The notes beneath the pieces were generated by a model, which was not told the DNA's origin, made no database searches, and worked only from the letters and a program-made list of their open reading frames with translations. A stretch of DNA of 64,000 nucleotides, taken from Fontivita pretiosa (GTDB lineage: Bacteria; Planctomycetota; Phycisphaerae; Tepidisphaerales; Tepidisphaeraceae). The translations under genes and the position numbers were made by a program. Positions 35,261 through 44,623 of the stretch are shown in pieces (position 1 is the stretch's first letter; every line of letters begins with the position of its first letter). The DNA is taken from positions 744,001 to 808,000 of the forward strand of contig NZ_CP191258.1 in assembly GCF_050410795.1 (NCBI RefSeq), given 5' to 3'.

Positions 35261-36589
35261 CTATGAGCGATCGAGCAGGAAATACGCCGCGAACGCGAGC
35301 GATGTGAGGTACATCAGCGGATGCACCTGCCGCCCGCGGCCGGTCAGCAGCCTGATCGCGACGAACGTGAGGAATCCGTAACCGATCCCGTGAGCAATCG
35401 AGTAGGTCAGCGGGATTGTCAGCAGCGTGATGAAGGCGGGAATGGCGCTGCCGGCGTCGGTGTAGTCGATCCGCGTCACCTGCGACATCATGAGGTAGCC
35501 AACCAGGATCAGGGCCGGTGCCGTCGCGGCCGCGGGCACGATGCCGGCAAGCGGAGCCAGCACGATCGCCAGCAGGAACATCACGCCGACGAAAACCGAA
35601 TGCAGCCCGGTGCGCGCGCCCTCGGCGACGCCGGCGGCGGATTCGATGTAGCTGGTGACGCTGCTTGCGCCCAGCATCCCTCCGATCGCGGCGCTGAGCG
35701 AATCGATCAACAGCACGCGGCGGACGCGCGGGATTCGCCCCTGCTGGTCCACCAGTCCGGCTTCTTCGGCAACGGCGCTGGCGGTGCCGAGCGTGTCGAA
35801 AAAATCCACCATGATGACCGCAAACAGCAGCGGCAGCAGCTTCCACTGCATCGCGCCCAAAACGTCGGCCTGAAATGCGGCGACGAAGCTCGGCGCGCGA
35901 AACTCGCTGGGCAGCCTGGTGACGCCGAACGGCAAGCCGATGAGGGTGGTGATCAGGATACCCAGAATCAGCGCTCCGCGCACTCGCCGCGCCATCAGGA
36001 CGGCTGTGATCAGCAGTCCGATCAGTGAAACCGCGGTGTTCGGATCGCGCCAGTGTCCCGGGGCCATCGGCACGCCCGCCGCGGCGCTGGCCAGAACGAT
36101 CCGCGCGTTGGTCAGCCCGATGAAGGCAATGAAGATGCCGATGCCCGCGCCGATGGCCAGCCGCAGCGGGCGGGGAATGGCGTGCATGATCGCTTCGCGC
36201 AGACCGGCGAGCACGAGAATCGCGGTGATCAGCCCGTCGAGCACGATCAGTCCCATGGCCCCGCGCCACGATCCGGCTGCCGCGGAAAGCTGATACGCCA
36301 CGATCGCATTGAGTCCCATTCCGCTGGCCAGGGCGATGGGGAAGTTGGCGACCAGCCCCATGAGGATGGAGCAGACCCCCGCCGCCAGCGCGGTGCACGC
36401 CGCCAGCGAGTGACGCACGTCGTCGCTCATGCCCGCCGCGGCGCCCAGGATTTGCGGGTTGACCAGGACGATGTAGGACATCGTCAGAAAGGTGGCGATC
36501 GCGCCGCGAAGCTCCTGGGCGACGCTGCTGCCTCGCTGTTGCAGTTGGAAATACGTCCCGATCCTGGCCGAAAGCCGCCACATGACCAT
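35261..36589 (-). CDS. NCS2/AzgA-type purine permease
   Basis: About 442 residues with roughly 12-14 membrane helices. The start GTYFQLQQRGSSVAQELRGA is followed by TFLTMSYIVLVNPQIL, the AzgA/PbuG pattern. LIGLPFGVTRLPSEF, VDFFDTLGTASAVAEEAGLV and GASSVTSYIESAAGVAEGAR are the substrate- and gate-region motifs of this branch, which takes up adenine, guanine or hypoxanthine with protons. The frame runs back to 36661, overlapping the kinase stop, but that stretch (KYGPGAFAARRCHARHAD) is unlike the family, so I place the start at 36589. It is co-directional with the nucleotide kinase gene. Confidence 0.9.
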   Translation of the reverse strand: MVMWRLSARIGTYFQLQQRGSSVAQELRGAIATFLTMSYIVLVNPQILGAAAGMSDDVRHSLAACTALAAGVCSILMGLVANFPIALASGMGLNAIVAYQLSAAAGSWRGAMGLIVLDGLITAILVLAGLREAIMHAIPRPLRLAIGAGIGIFIAFIGLTNARIVLASAAAGVPMAPGHWRDPNTAVSLIGLLITAVLMARRVRGALILGILITTLIGLPFGVTRLPSEFRAPSFVAAFQADVLGAMQWKLLPLLFAVIMVDFFDTLGTASAVAEEAGLVDQQGRIPRVRRVLLIDSLSAAIGGMLGASSVTSYIESAAGVAEGARTGLHSVFVGVMFLLAIVLAPLAGIVPAAATAPALILVGYLMMSQVTRIDYTDAGSAIPAFITLLTIPLTYSIAHGIGYGFLTFVAIRLLTGRGRQVHPLMYLTSLAFAAYFLLDRS

Positions 36590-36657
36590 CGGCCGGTATG
36601 ATGCATCGGCGTGGCGGGCGTGGCAACGCCGCGCAGCAAAGGCTCCCGGCCCGTATT

Positions 36658-37323
36658 TCATTTGGCGGCGGCGGGTTCGGGTTGGAGCCGGCGCTGCTCG
36701 CGCTCCCGCTCCTCCTTCTCCCGCTGCTGATCGAGCTGTTCCTTGATCGGCGCCAGAATGTTGATGATCGCCTGCAACACCTTGAATTGCGACATCGTCG
36801 CGTCCACGCGGGCGATTTTCTCCGGCGGATAGAAGTCCAGCACGGGCTTGGTGTTTTTCTCGTAGACCTCCAGCCGGTGCTGAATGACCTTGTCATTGGC
36901 GTCGTCCGGGCGATTTTCCTTCAGCGCCCGCCGCCGCAGCCGCTCTACCATCTTGTTCATGTCGGTGCAGACAAGATAGATGATCTTGACCACCTCGATG
37001 GTGTCCTCGAGCAGCTTGGCCTGCTTGAGATTTCGCGGCAGGCCGTCCAGCACCAGCAACTCGGTCTCGGGATGGAACTGATTGATCATCTCCATCCCCT
37101 TGATGTAGTTTTTCCAGACGTTAATGGTGAACTCATCGGGGACCAGCTCGCCGCGGCTGGAGTACTCCCAGAAGATCCGTCCGGCCTCGCTTTGCAGGTC
37201 CAGCGAGCGGAAGATATCGCCGGTGGAGCTGTGGTAGAACCCCGGAATGGCGGCCAGGATTTTGCCCTGGGTTCCCTTGCCGCTGCCGGGGGCGCCGAAC
37301 AGGAGGATGCTCTTGTATTTCAT
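36658..37323 (-). CDS. Adenylate kinase-like nucleoside monophosphate kinase
   Basis: About 221 residues. P-loop FGAPGSGKGTQ, NMP-binding STGDIFRSL, DGLPRNLKQA, and a short LID (RALKENRPDDAND) without the four Cys of zinc-LID enzymes. A charged coiled-coil tail (EQLDQQREKEEREREQRRLQ) is added at the end. It probably moves phosphate between ATP and a nucleoside monophosphate. The GLPRN/VPDEFTINVWKN pattern is diverged from standard Adk, so the preferred base is open. Start ATG at 37323 (MKYKSILLFG); the frame opens at 37374. It sits directly upstream of the purine permease, in line with a shared nucleotide-salvage role. Confidence 0.85.
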   Translation of the reverse strand: MKYKSILLFGAPGSGKGTQGKILAAIPGFYHSSTGDIFRSLDLQSEAGRIFWEYSSRGELVPDEFTINVWKNYIKGMEMINQFHPETELLVLDGLPRNLKQAKLLEDTIEVVKIIYLVCTDMNKMVERLRRRALKENRPDDANDKVIQHRLEVYEKNTKPVLDFYPPEKIARVDATMSQFKVLQAIINILAPIKEQLDQQREKEEREREQRRLQPEPAAAK

Positions 37324-37492
37324 GGTTTGTCCGAAGCAATCGGCACAACAGTAGGCTCGTTCCACGGATTGCATCTGCCAGTACTCCGCTGCGCAAAACA
37401 GGGGTTCAACGATTCAACGAGCCGGGCACTCTAGCCTAAAAGGATCAAAAAGTCATCTGTTCTGGCTCGCGCGGTTTGCGCCACCGGCTGAC

Positions 37493-39508
37493 TCAGGCTT
37501 CATCCTGCTCCTTCAGCCGCGCAATGACCGAAAAGTCCTCCAGGGTGGTAACATCGCCACGGACTTCCCCGCTGCCAGCCAGCTCCTTCAGCAGCCGCCG
37601 CATGATCTTGCCGCTGCGGGTCTTGGGAAGCGCATCGGTAAAGCGGATCTGATCCGGCACCGCCAGCGCGCCGATCTGTTTGCGCACCATCGCCGACAGT
37701 TCCTTTTTCAGTTGCTCGCTGGGCAGGAAGCCGCTGCGCAGCGTGACGAAGGCGGCAATGCCCTGCCCCTTGATCTCATGAGGCATGCCCACGACCGCCG
37801 CCTCCGCCACCGCGTCGTGCGCCACCAGCGCGCTTTCGATTTCCGCAGTGCCCAGCCGATGTCCCGAGACGTTCAACACGTCGTCGATGCGGCCCATGAT
37901 CCAGAAGTAGCCGTCTTCGTCCCGCCGAGCCCCGTCGCCGGTAAAGTACATTCCCGGCACATCGCTCCAATACTGCCGCTGGTATCGATCCGGATCGTTG
38001 AAGATTCCTCGCAGCATGGCCGGCCAGGGCTTGCGGATCACCAGCAGCCCGCCCTGATTGGGGCCGAGTTCTCTGCCGGTGCGATCGACGATGGCGGCAT
38101 CGACACCGAAGAACGGAAGCGTGGCGGTGCCCGGCTTGGTCGGAGTGGCCCCGGGCAGCGGTGTGATCATGATCATGCCCGTCTCGGTCTGCCACCAGGT
38201 ATCGACGATGGGGCAGCGTTTATGCCCGACGACCTCGTGATACCACATCCAGGCTTCGGGGTTGATCGGCTCGCCAACCGTCCCGAGCAGCCGGAGCGAC
38301 GACAGATCGTGTTTATCGACGAACTGACGCCCGGCGCGCATGAACGCGCGGATGGCCGTGGGCGCCGTGTAGAAGATCGACACCTTGTGCCGCTCGACGA
38401 TCGACCAGAATCGTGAAAAGTCCGGAAAGTTCGGCGCGCCCTCGTACATCACCACCGTCGCGCCGTTGTTCAGCGGGCCGTACACCGTATAGCTGTGCCC
38501 GGTGACCCACCCGATGTCGGCGGTGCACCAGTACACGTCGCTGTCCTGCATGTCGAAGACATACCCGGTCGTCAGGTACGTGCCCACCATGTATCCGCCC
38601 GTCGTGTGAAGCACGCCTTTGGGCTTGCCGGTGGAGCCGGAAGTGTACAGCACGTACAGCGGATCTTCCGAATCGAGCGGCTCGGGCTCGCAAATGGTTG
38701 ATTGGCCGTCGATCACATCCTTCCAGGCAATATCACGCCCAGGGACCATCGACACCGGGCTGCCCGTGCGTTCCAGGACCACGACGGTTTTGACCAGGCT
38801 GGTCTTGGTCAGAGCTTCATCGACGTTGTTCTTCAACGGCACGACGGCGCCGCGGCGCCAGCCGCCATCGGCCGTGATGATGATCTGCGAGCGCGCGTCT
38901 TCGACGCGATCGGCAATCGCCTGGCTGGAAAACCCGCCGAAAATCACCGAGTGCGGCGCTCCAATGCGTGCGCAGGCGAGCATCGCGATCACGGCCTCGG
39001 GCACCATCGGCATGTAAATCGTGACCCGGTCCCCCTTTTTCACCCCCAGACTTTTCAGCCCATTGGCGAACCGACAGACTTCGTCGCGAAGCTGGTTATA
39101 GGTGATCTTGCGGACCTGGCCTCCCCTGCCGGGAACCTGCTCCGGCTCAGCCTCCCAGATGATCGCAGCTTTGTCTCCGCGACCGGCCCTGATCTGCCGA
39201 TCCAGGCAGTTGGCCGACATGTTGGTCTTGCCGCCGACGAACCACCTGGCGTAGGGCACTTTCCACTCCAGGACCTTGGTCCACTTCGTGGTCCAGTCCA
39301 GTTCTTCAGCCACCCTGGCCCAGAATTGCTCGGGATGTTCGATCGACTCCCGATACATCTGCCGGTACTGATCCATCGAGCGAATGCGTGCGTTGGCGGC
39401 GAAAGCCGCGGACGGCGCGAACAGCCGATTCTCCTGCAACGCCGAAACAATGGCAGTCGAGGCGTCGGCCTGGGCGTGAGTGTGTGCCTGTGTGTTAGCG
39501 GCATCCAT
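37493..39508 (-). CDS. acs: Acetyl-CoA synthetase (AMP-forming)
   Basis: 671 residues, full length. Makes acetyl-CoA from acetate, ATP and CoA. It has the adenylation motif YTSGSTGKPKGVLHTTGGY, the mid motif DTWWQTETGMIMITPLPGA, GDGARRDEDGYFWIMGRIDD and the C-terminal PKTRSGKIMRRLL, whose Lys is the site of regulatory acetylation. The N-terminus (MDAANTQAHTHAQADAS) is an extra tail. The ATG at 39508 has GGAGGAA spaced 8 nt upstream. A dyad at 39554 suggests regulation. It is divergent from the MFS symporter, which might import an organic acid. Confidence 0.96.
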   Translation of the reverse strand: MDAANTQAHTHAQADASTAIVSALQENRLFAPSAAFAANARIRSMDQYRQMYRESIEHPEQFWARVAEELDWTTKWTKVLEWKVPYARWFVGGKTNMSANCLDRQIRAGRGDKAAIIWEAEPEQVPGRGGQVRKITYNQLRDEVCRFANGLKSLGVKKGDRVTIYMPMVPEAVIAMLACARIGAPHSVIFGGFSSQAIADRVEDARSQIIITADGGWRRGAVVPLKNNVDEALTKTSLVKTVVVLERTGSPVSMVPGRDIAWKDVIDGQSTICEPEPLDSEDPLYVLYTSGSTGKPKGVLHTTGGYMVGTYLTTGYVFDMQDSDVYWCTADIGWVTGHSYTVYGPLNNGATVVMYEGAPNFPDFSRFWSIVERHKVSIFYTAPTAIRAFMRAGRQFVDKHDLSSLRLLGTVGEPINPEAWMWYHEVVGHKRCPIVDTWWQTETGMIMITPLPGATPTKPGTATLPFFGVDAAIVDRTGRELGPNQGGLLVIRKPWPAMLRGIFNDPDRYQRQYWSDVPGMYFTGDGARRDEDGYFWIMGRIDDVLNVSGHRLGTAEIESALVAHDAVAEAAVVGMPHEIKGQGIAAFVTLRSGFLPSEQLKKELSAMVRKQIGALAVPDQIRFTDALPKTRSGKIMRRLLKELAGSGEVRGDVTTLEDFSVIARLKEQDEA

Positions 39509-39919
39509 GAGCAAGGTTCCTCCGCAACAAAAGAAGACGCGATGTAGATAAGGCTTGCGCGACGCAAGACCGAGTGCGCTGGTTTCATCCTAACAAACGC
39601 CGGCGGATGCGCGTAGAACATGCCGCCCCGTGGTGCAGGCGATTCTGGCGGGCAGTTACGGACTTTTATGTCCGCAGTTCGCCGGCAGCGGGCAATCGCG
39701 CCCGACTTGCGGTTGCAGCCCTCGGCGCGCGTCGGTTAGCATCTGAGCTGGAAGGTCCAGCAACGCCTTGTCTCAAGCCTGACTGCCCGACTGCGCTGCG
39801 GGTTCACCGGCTATCGGAGGTGCGCCGCGGCCGCCGCAACGCTCCGCGTCGCGGCTTTGCGGCACCGGCGCCGGCCGCGCAGCTCGGACAGCAGCGTCAG
39901 CAACAGGAGCCAGTCTCGA
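39509..39919. other. Divergent spacer between acs and the MFS symporter
   Basis: 411 bp. It holds the acs ribosome binding site (39518-39524, minus), the dyad at 39554-39568, a small hairpin CGGAC/GTCCG near 39659-39674 without a T-run, and a CAGGAG site about 10 nt before the MFS start. No gene is supported. Confidence 0.6.
39554..39568. promoter_or_regulatory. Perfect 15-bp dyad upstream of acs (possible operator)
   Basis: CTTGCG, spacer CGA, CGCAAG. On the minus strand it is directly followed by TTATCTACAT, in which TATCTA could be the acs -10, so a protein bound here would block or recruit polymerase. The regulator is not identified. Confidence 0.4.
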
Positions 39920-41440
39920 ATGACCGATCTGACCACGCCGCTGCCGTCCGCCGCTCCCGTCTCCGCCGCCGACAGCCGCCAGCGCTATGGCTACAGCATC
40001 TGGCAGGTGATCGCCGCCTCCGCCGCTGGAACCGTCATCGAGTGGTACGACTTCTACATTTTCGGTTCGCTGGCGGCGGTAATCTCGCCGCTGTTTTACC
40101 CGCCGGGAAACGACACGCTGGCCCTGATCGCCTATCTGTCCACATTCGCCGTTGGTTTTGTCGTCCGCCCGTTCGGCGCGCTGTTTTTCGGTCGCATCGG
40201 CGATCTGGTCGGACGTAAATACGCGTTTCTCGTGACGCTGTTGATCATGGGCGGGGCGACGGCGCTGATCGGCGTGCTGCCAACCTACCAGACGATCGGC
40301 CTGCTGGCACCGGCGATCCTGATCCTCATCCGCGTGCTTCAGGGCCTGGCGCTGGGAGGCGAATATGGCGGCGCCGCCATTTACGTCGCCGAGCATGTCC
40401 CCGACCATCGCCGCGGCTTCTACACCAGCTTCATCCAGATCACCGCCACGCTGGGGCTGTTCGTCTCGTTGGCGGTCATCCTCATGGTGCAGTCGATGAT
40501 GTCGCCCGAGGCATTCAGAGCCTGGGGTTGGAGAATCCCGTTCCTTCTGTCGATCCTGCTGGTCGGCCTGTCGCTGTACATCCGCCTGCGGATGAAGGAG
40601 TCCCCCATCTTCAGCACCCTCAAGCAGGAGGGCAAAACGTCCACCGCCCCCCTCAAGGAGAGCCTGGGATCCTGGGACTCCTGGAAACGCATCGGGCTGA
40701 CCCTCTTCGGCGCCACCGCCGGGCAGGGCGTCGTCTGGTACACCGGGCAGTTCTATGCCCTTTTCTATCTCCAGAACATCCTCAAGATCGAAACCAGAAC
40801 CGCCAACATCGTCGTCGCCGTCGCCCTGCTGCTGGCCATGCCCCTGTTTGTCGTCTTCGGCGCGCTGTCCGATCGGATCGGGCGAAAGAAGCTGATGATG
40901 GCCGGCTGCCTGATTGCGGCGCTGACGTACGTTCCAATCTACCGCGGGATGGAGCGCGCAGCCGGGAACAACATCGTCGCCGTCCAATCGCAGGTGGTCA
41001 ATCCCGTCACCAATGAAAAGAAGCTCGTGGCGTTGACGATTCAGGACGGCCAGCAGATCCCCGCCCCGATCGCCAGGGATCCCAATCTTCCGCTGCTCGT
41101 GCTGCTGGTGTTTCTACAGGTCGTGTACGTGACGATGGTCTACGGGCCGATCGCGGCGTATCTGGTTGAAGCCTTCCCGGCCAGAATCCGCTACACATCG
41201 CTGTCACTGCCGTATCACATCGGCAACGGCGTGTTCGGCGGGCTGCTCCCGGTGATCGGACTGTCCATCTGCGCCGCCACCGGCAACATCTACGCCGGGC
41301 TGATCTATCCGATTGCCGTCTCCCTGCTGACCTTCGCCGTTGGCACGTGGAAGCTCCAGGAAACTCGACATGTCCGAATCTGGGATGAGCTTCATCTGCC
41401 TCATCTGCCGCATCGGCATCATCGCCACAACCCCGACTAG
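39920..41440 (+). CDS. MFS metabolite:proton symporter (ProP/KgtP/ShiA type)
   Basis: 506 residues with 12 predicted helices. The start of helix 1 (AAGTVIEWYDFYIFGSLAAV) and the loop 2-3 motif FGRIGDLVGRKYAFLVTLL are the signature of the metabolite:H+ symporter family. Loop 4-5 has RVLQGLALGGEYGGAAIYVAE. The extracellular or central loop near residues 350-385 is longer than usual (AAGNNIVAVQSQVVNPVTNE). Substrates in the family are organic acids, proline/betaine or shikimate. Proximity to acs and putA makes an organic acid or proline likely. The ATG at 39920 follows CAGGAG. Confidence 0.9.
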   Translation: MTDLTTPLPSAAPVSAADSRQRYGYSIWQVIAASAAGTVIEWYDFYIFGSLAAVISPLFYPPGNDTLALIAYLSTFAVGFVVRPFGALFFGRIGDLVGRKYAFLVTLLIMGGATALIGVLPTYQTIGLLAPAILILIRVLQGLALGGEYGGAAIYVAEHVPDHRRGFYTSFIQITATLGLFVSLAVILMVQSMMSPEAFRAWGWRIPFLLSILLVGLSLYIRLRMKESPIFSTLKQEGKTSTAPLKESLGSWDSWKRIGLTLFGATAGQGVVWYTGQFYALFYLQNILKIETRTANIVVAVALLLAMPLFVVFGALSDRIGRKKLMMAGCLIAALTYVPIYRGMERAAGNNIVAVQSQVVNPVTNEKKLVALTIQDGQQIPAPIARDPNLPLLVLLVFLQVVYVTMVYGPIAAYLVEAFPARIRYTSLSLPYHIGNGVFGGLLPVIGLSICAATGNIYAGLIYPIAVSLLTFAVGTWKLQETRHVRIWDELHLPHLPHRHHRHNPD

Positions 41441-41520
41441 ACGTCATTCCCGCACGCACGCGCAGCGCCGGACCCGCATGGCCGGCGAGTTCCCGAGCCG
41501 CGGATGCCACGGGTTTATCC

Positions 41521-41526
41521 TATAAT
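41521..41526 (+). promoter_or_regulatory. TATAAT -10 box 6 nt before the putA start
   Basis: A perfect TATAAT ends 6 nt before the GTG at 41533, leaving no room for a ribosome binding site, as at the GTPase gene (17776). No good -35 is visible. A leaderless putA mRNA is likely. Confidence 0.5.
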
Positions 41527-41532
41527 TCAGGC

Positions 41533-44500
41533 GTGAGCATGAGCGCCTATCCAGCGCATAGCACCGACGGTCTGGAAGCGCAAATCCGCCGCAGCGGACA
41601 CGAATTGTGGAATCGCATCCGCGGCGAAGTGCCCGGCGTTTTCAACCGCGGATACTGGCAGGGCCGCATGCTCGAATGGGCGATGGCCGACCCATCGTTC
41701 AAGATCGACTTGTTCCGTTTCGTGGACGTGCTGCCGACCTTGCACACCACCGAGCAGGTCTCGGCCCACATGCGGCAATACCTGCTCAAGCCTGGCCGCG
41801 AGCTGCCCATGCTTCTGGGCGCCGCAATCAAGCTTGCCTCCGGTGGCATCGCTTCGGGTCTGGCCGCCCGGGCGATCCGCAAGAACGTCACCGACCTGGC
41901 CCAGCGCTTCATCGTCGGCCGCGACGCCGCCGAGGCGCTGCCGGTCCTGAGAGACCTCTACCGCCACGGGTTTGCCTTCACCGTCGATCTGCTCGGCGAA
42001 GCCACAATCTCCCACGCCGAAGCCGATGTCTACCAGAAACGCTACCTCGACCTGATCGACAACCTCGTCGAGGAAGTGAACCGCTGGCCGGCCGATGAGC
42101 TGATCGACTACAACCACCTGGGGCCGATCCCCCGGACGAACATCTCGGTGAAGATCTCGGCAATGGAGCCGCACCTGGATGCCGCCGACCTGTCCGGGAG
42201 CGTGCAGCGTCTGCTTCCGCGTGTGTTGCCCCTGTTTCTCCGCGCCCGCGAACGAAACGTTTTTCTCAACGTGGACATGGAGCAGTGGGCGATCAACGAC
42301 ATCACCTATGAGCTGTTTGAGCAGATCGTCACTCATCCGCAACTCACCGACTGGCCGCACGTGGGCATCGTCGTGCAGGCGTACCTGCGGCGATCGCCAG
42401 AACATGTTGAAAGGATGCTCAAACTGGCCCGGCGTCGCGGCGCACCGATTACCATACGGCTGGTGAAAGGAGCCTACTGGGACTACGAGGTGGTGATCGC
42501 GCGGCAGAACGGCTACGAGTGCCCGGTGTTCACCAGCAAGTCGGACACCGACGCCAACTATGAGCGTCTCAGCGCCATGCTGCTGGAGAACATCCAGTAT
42601 CTGCATCCGGCTTTCGCCAGCCACAATCTCCGCTCTCTCACGCACGCGATCGCACTCGCCGAACAACTGAAGCTGCCGAAGAACGCGATCGAGATTCAGA
42701 TGCTCTACGGCATGGCCGAGCCCGAGCGTGCCGCCTTTCGCGAGTTCGGGTACCGCACGCGGGTGTACGCGCCGGTCGGGGAACTGCTTCCGGGGATGGC
42801 ATACCTGGTGCGTCGGTTGCTGGAGAACACCTCCAACAGCGGCTTTTTGAAGCTGAGCTATCACGATCGCGTGGACATCGATGCGCTGCTGGAGCGACCG
42901 AAGTTCACGGGCGACGGCGCGCCGCCGCGCCCGCGATCGAGCGATCACAACATCTGCTTCGTGAACTGCCCGCACACCGATTTCACTGACCCTGCCCAGC
43001 GCAGCGCTTTTGCGGAGGCCGTCCGCCGCCAGCGGCTTGCGGCGGCCGCGGAAGTCCCGATCGTCGTCGCCGGGCAGTTGCGTCGCGCTTCGCGGATTCT
43101 CCAGCGTGAGTGTCCGGGCGACCCCTCCAGGGTTGTTGCGACGATTCACCTGGCCTCGCCGGAAGATGCCGACGACGCCGCTCGCGCCGCCTGCGACGCC
43201 TATCCCGCCTGGCGTGATACGCCATTGCTCGAGCGAGCCCGACTGCTCAACCGTCTGGGCGAGCGGCTCCAGCAGGATCGCTACGAGCTGGCCGCTCTTC
43301 AGACCTTTGAGGTGGCCAAGCCCTGGCGCGAGGCCGACGCCGACGTCGCCGAAGCAATCGACTTCTGTCGCTACTACGCCCACCAGGCGATGATCGAGCT
43401 TTCCCCGCGCAAGCAGGGAGACATGCCGGGCGAGGACAACACATTGCTTTACGAAGGCCGCGGCGTGTGCGTCGTCATCGCCCCGTGGAACTTCCCGCTG
43501 GCGATCCTCACCGGGATGGCCACCGCTGCCCTGGTCGCGGGCAACAGCGTCATCCTCAAACCCGCCGAGCAGTCCAGCGCCATCGCCTACGAGCTGTACA
43601 GGCGGATGATCGACGTCGGTTTCGACCCGCGCGTGGTTCACTTCCTGCCCGGCATCGGCGAGGAAGTCGGCGCGACCCTGGTCGAGCATCCCCTGGTCGC
43701 CAACATCGCCTTCACAGGCAGCATGGCCGTTGGACTGAGGATCATGCAGCAGGCGGCGGTGGTGCGTCCCGGGCAGGCGCAGGTCAAGCGGATCGTCTGC
43801 GAGATGGGCGGGAAAAACGCGATTGTCATTGATGAGGATGCCGATCTCGACGAGGCCGTCCTCGGCGTCGTGCGGAGCAGCTTCGGCTATGCCGGGCAGA
43901 AGTGTTCGGCCTGCTCGCGCGCTATCGTGGTCGGTTCCGCGTACGAGCCGTTCGTCGCGCGGCTGAGCGAGGCATGCCGCAGCCTGCTGATTGCTCCGGC
44001 GGACGATCCGTCCTGCCAGCTCCCGCCCGTCGTCGATCGGGATGCGTACCAACGCCTGAAGCGCACCATCGCCGATCCTGGCGCCGGCGCGCGGCCCGTC
44101 TACGTCGGCCAGGTACCCGAAGGTTTGAGCGGCTACTTCATCGCGCCGGCGATCTATGAAGTCACCGATCCGGGCCATTGTCTCATGCAGGAAGAGCTGT
44201 TCGGCCCGGTGCTTGCGGTGATGCGCGCCGACAGCTTCGAGCGGGCCATCGACATCGCCAATGCCTCGGCGTACAAGCTCACCGGCGCGGTCTTTTCCCG
44301 CGCGCCGGATCATCTGGAATACGCACGGGCGAAGTTTCGCGTCGGAAACCTGTACCTCAATCGCGGCTGCACCGGCGCGATCGTCGGCCGACAGCCTTTC
44401 GGCGGGTTCGGCATGAGCGGCGGCGGAACCAAAACCGGCGGGCCCGGATACCTGCTCAACTTCGTCGATCCACGCGTGGTGACGGAAAACACGATGCGCC

Positions 44501-44562
44501 GCGGCGTGGCGCCGGAACTGGAAGGAATTGATCAGGATCGAAGGTCAAAGGACCAGGGATGA
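41533..44562 (+). CDS. putA: Bifunctional proline dehydrogenase / P5C dehydrogenase
   Basis: 1009 residues, two enzymes in one chain. The N-terminal proline dehydrogenase barrel (about 80-480) has the FAD and proline site in ISVKISAME, NVFLNVDMEQW, RLVKGAYWDYE and the end GYRTRVYAPVGELLPGMAYL. The C-terminal aldehyde dehydrogenase (about 520-990) has VVIAPWNFPLAILTGM, the Glu in CEMGGKNAIV, the nucleophile Cys in GYAGQKCSACSRA (near 790), and QEELFGPVLAV. Proline is oxidised to pyrroline-5-carboxylate and on to glutamate with channelling. There is no DNA-binding N-terminal domain, so it is not an autorepressor. Start GTG 41533 or ATG 41539. Confidence 0.96.
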   Translation: MSMSAYPAHSTDGLEAQIRRSGHELWNRIRGEVPGVFNRGYWQGRMLEWAMADPSFKIDLFRFVDVLPTLHTTEQVSAHMRQYLLKPGRELPMLLGAAIKLASGGIASGLAARAIRKNVTDLAQRFIVGRDAAEALPVLRDLYRHGFAFTVDLLGEATISHAEADVYQKRYLDLIDNLVEEVNRWPADELIDYNHLGPIPRTNISVKISAMEPHLDAADLSGSVQRLLPRVLPLFLRARERNVFLNVDMEQWAINDITYELFEQIVTHPQLTDWPHVGIVVQAYLRRSPEHVERMLKLARRRGAPITIRLVKGAYWDYEVVIARQNGYECPVFTSKSDTDANYERLSAMLLENIQYLHPAFASHNLRSLTHAIALAEQLKLPKNAIEIQMLYGMAEPERAAFREFGYRTRVYAPVGELLPGMAYLVRRLLENTSNSGFLKLSYHDRVDIDALLERPKFTGDGAPPRPRSSDHNICFVNCPHTDFTDPAQRSAFAEAVRRQRLAAAAEVPIVVAGQLRRASRILQRECPGDPSRVVATIHLASPEDADDAARAACDAYPAWRDTPLLERARLLNRLGERLQQDRYELAALQTFEVAKPWREADADVAEAIDFCRYYAHQAMIELSPRKQGDMPGEDNTLLYEGRGVCVVIAPWNFPLAILTGMATAALVAGNSVILKPAEQSSAIAYELYRRMIDVGFDPRVVHFLPGIGEEVGATLVEHPLVANIAFTGSMAVGLRIMQQAAVVRPGQAQVKRIVCEMGGKNAIVIDEDADLDEAVLGVVRSSFGYAGQKCSACSRAIVVGSAYEPFVARLSEACRSLLIAPADDPSCQLPPVVDRDAYQRLKRTIADPGAGARPVYVGQVPEGLSGYFIAPAIYEVTDPGHCLMQEELFGPVLAVMRADSFERAIDIANASAYKLTGAVFSRAPDHLEYARAKFRVGNLYLNRGCTGAIVGRQPFGGFGMSGGGTKTGGPGYLLNFVDPRVVTENTMRRGVAPELEGIDQDRRSKDQG

Positions 44563-44584
44563 AGCGACGCGCCGGCTGCCGCTG

Positions 44585-44612
44585 TTCGTCCTTCTGCCTT
44601 CATCCTTCATCC
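44585..44612 (+). repeat. Tandem heptamer repeat (four units)
   Basis: TTCGTCC TTCTGCC TTCATCC TTCATCC, 11 bp before the FadB/FadJ-like start. The complementary copy lies at 47622-47656, so the two form an inverted pair about 3 kb apart. Confidence 0.8.
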
Positions 44613-44623
44613 GTGGCACTCTG

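Noticed and set aside
35261..36661. Permease start at 36661 by ATGA coupling with the kinase gene
   Set aside because: The extra 24 residues are unlike the family; the good start is at 36583 or 36589. The coupling overlap may be chance.
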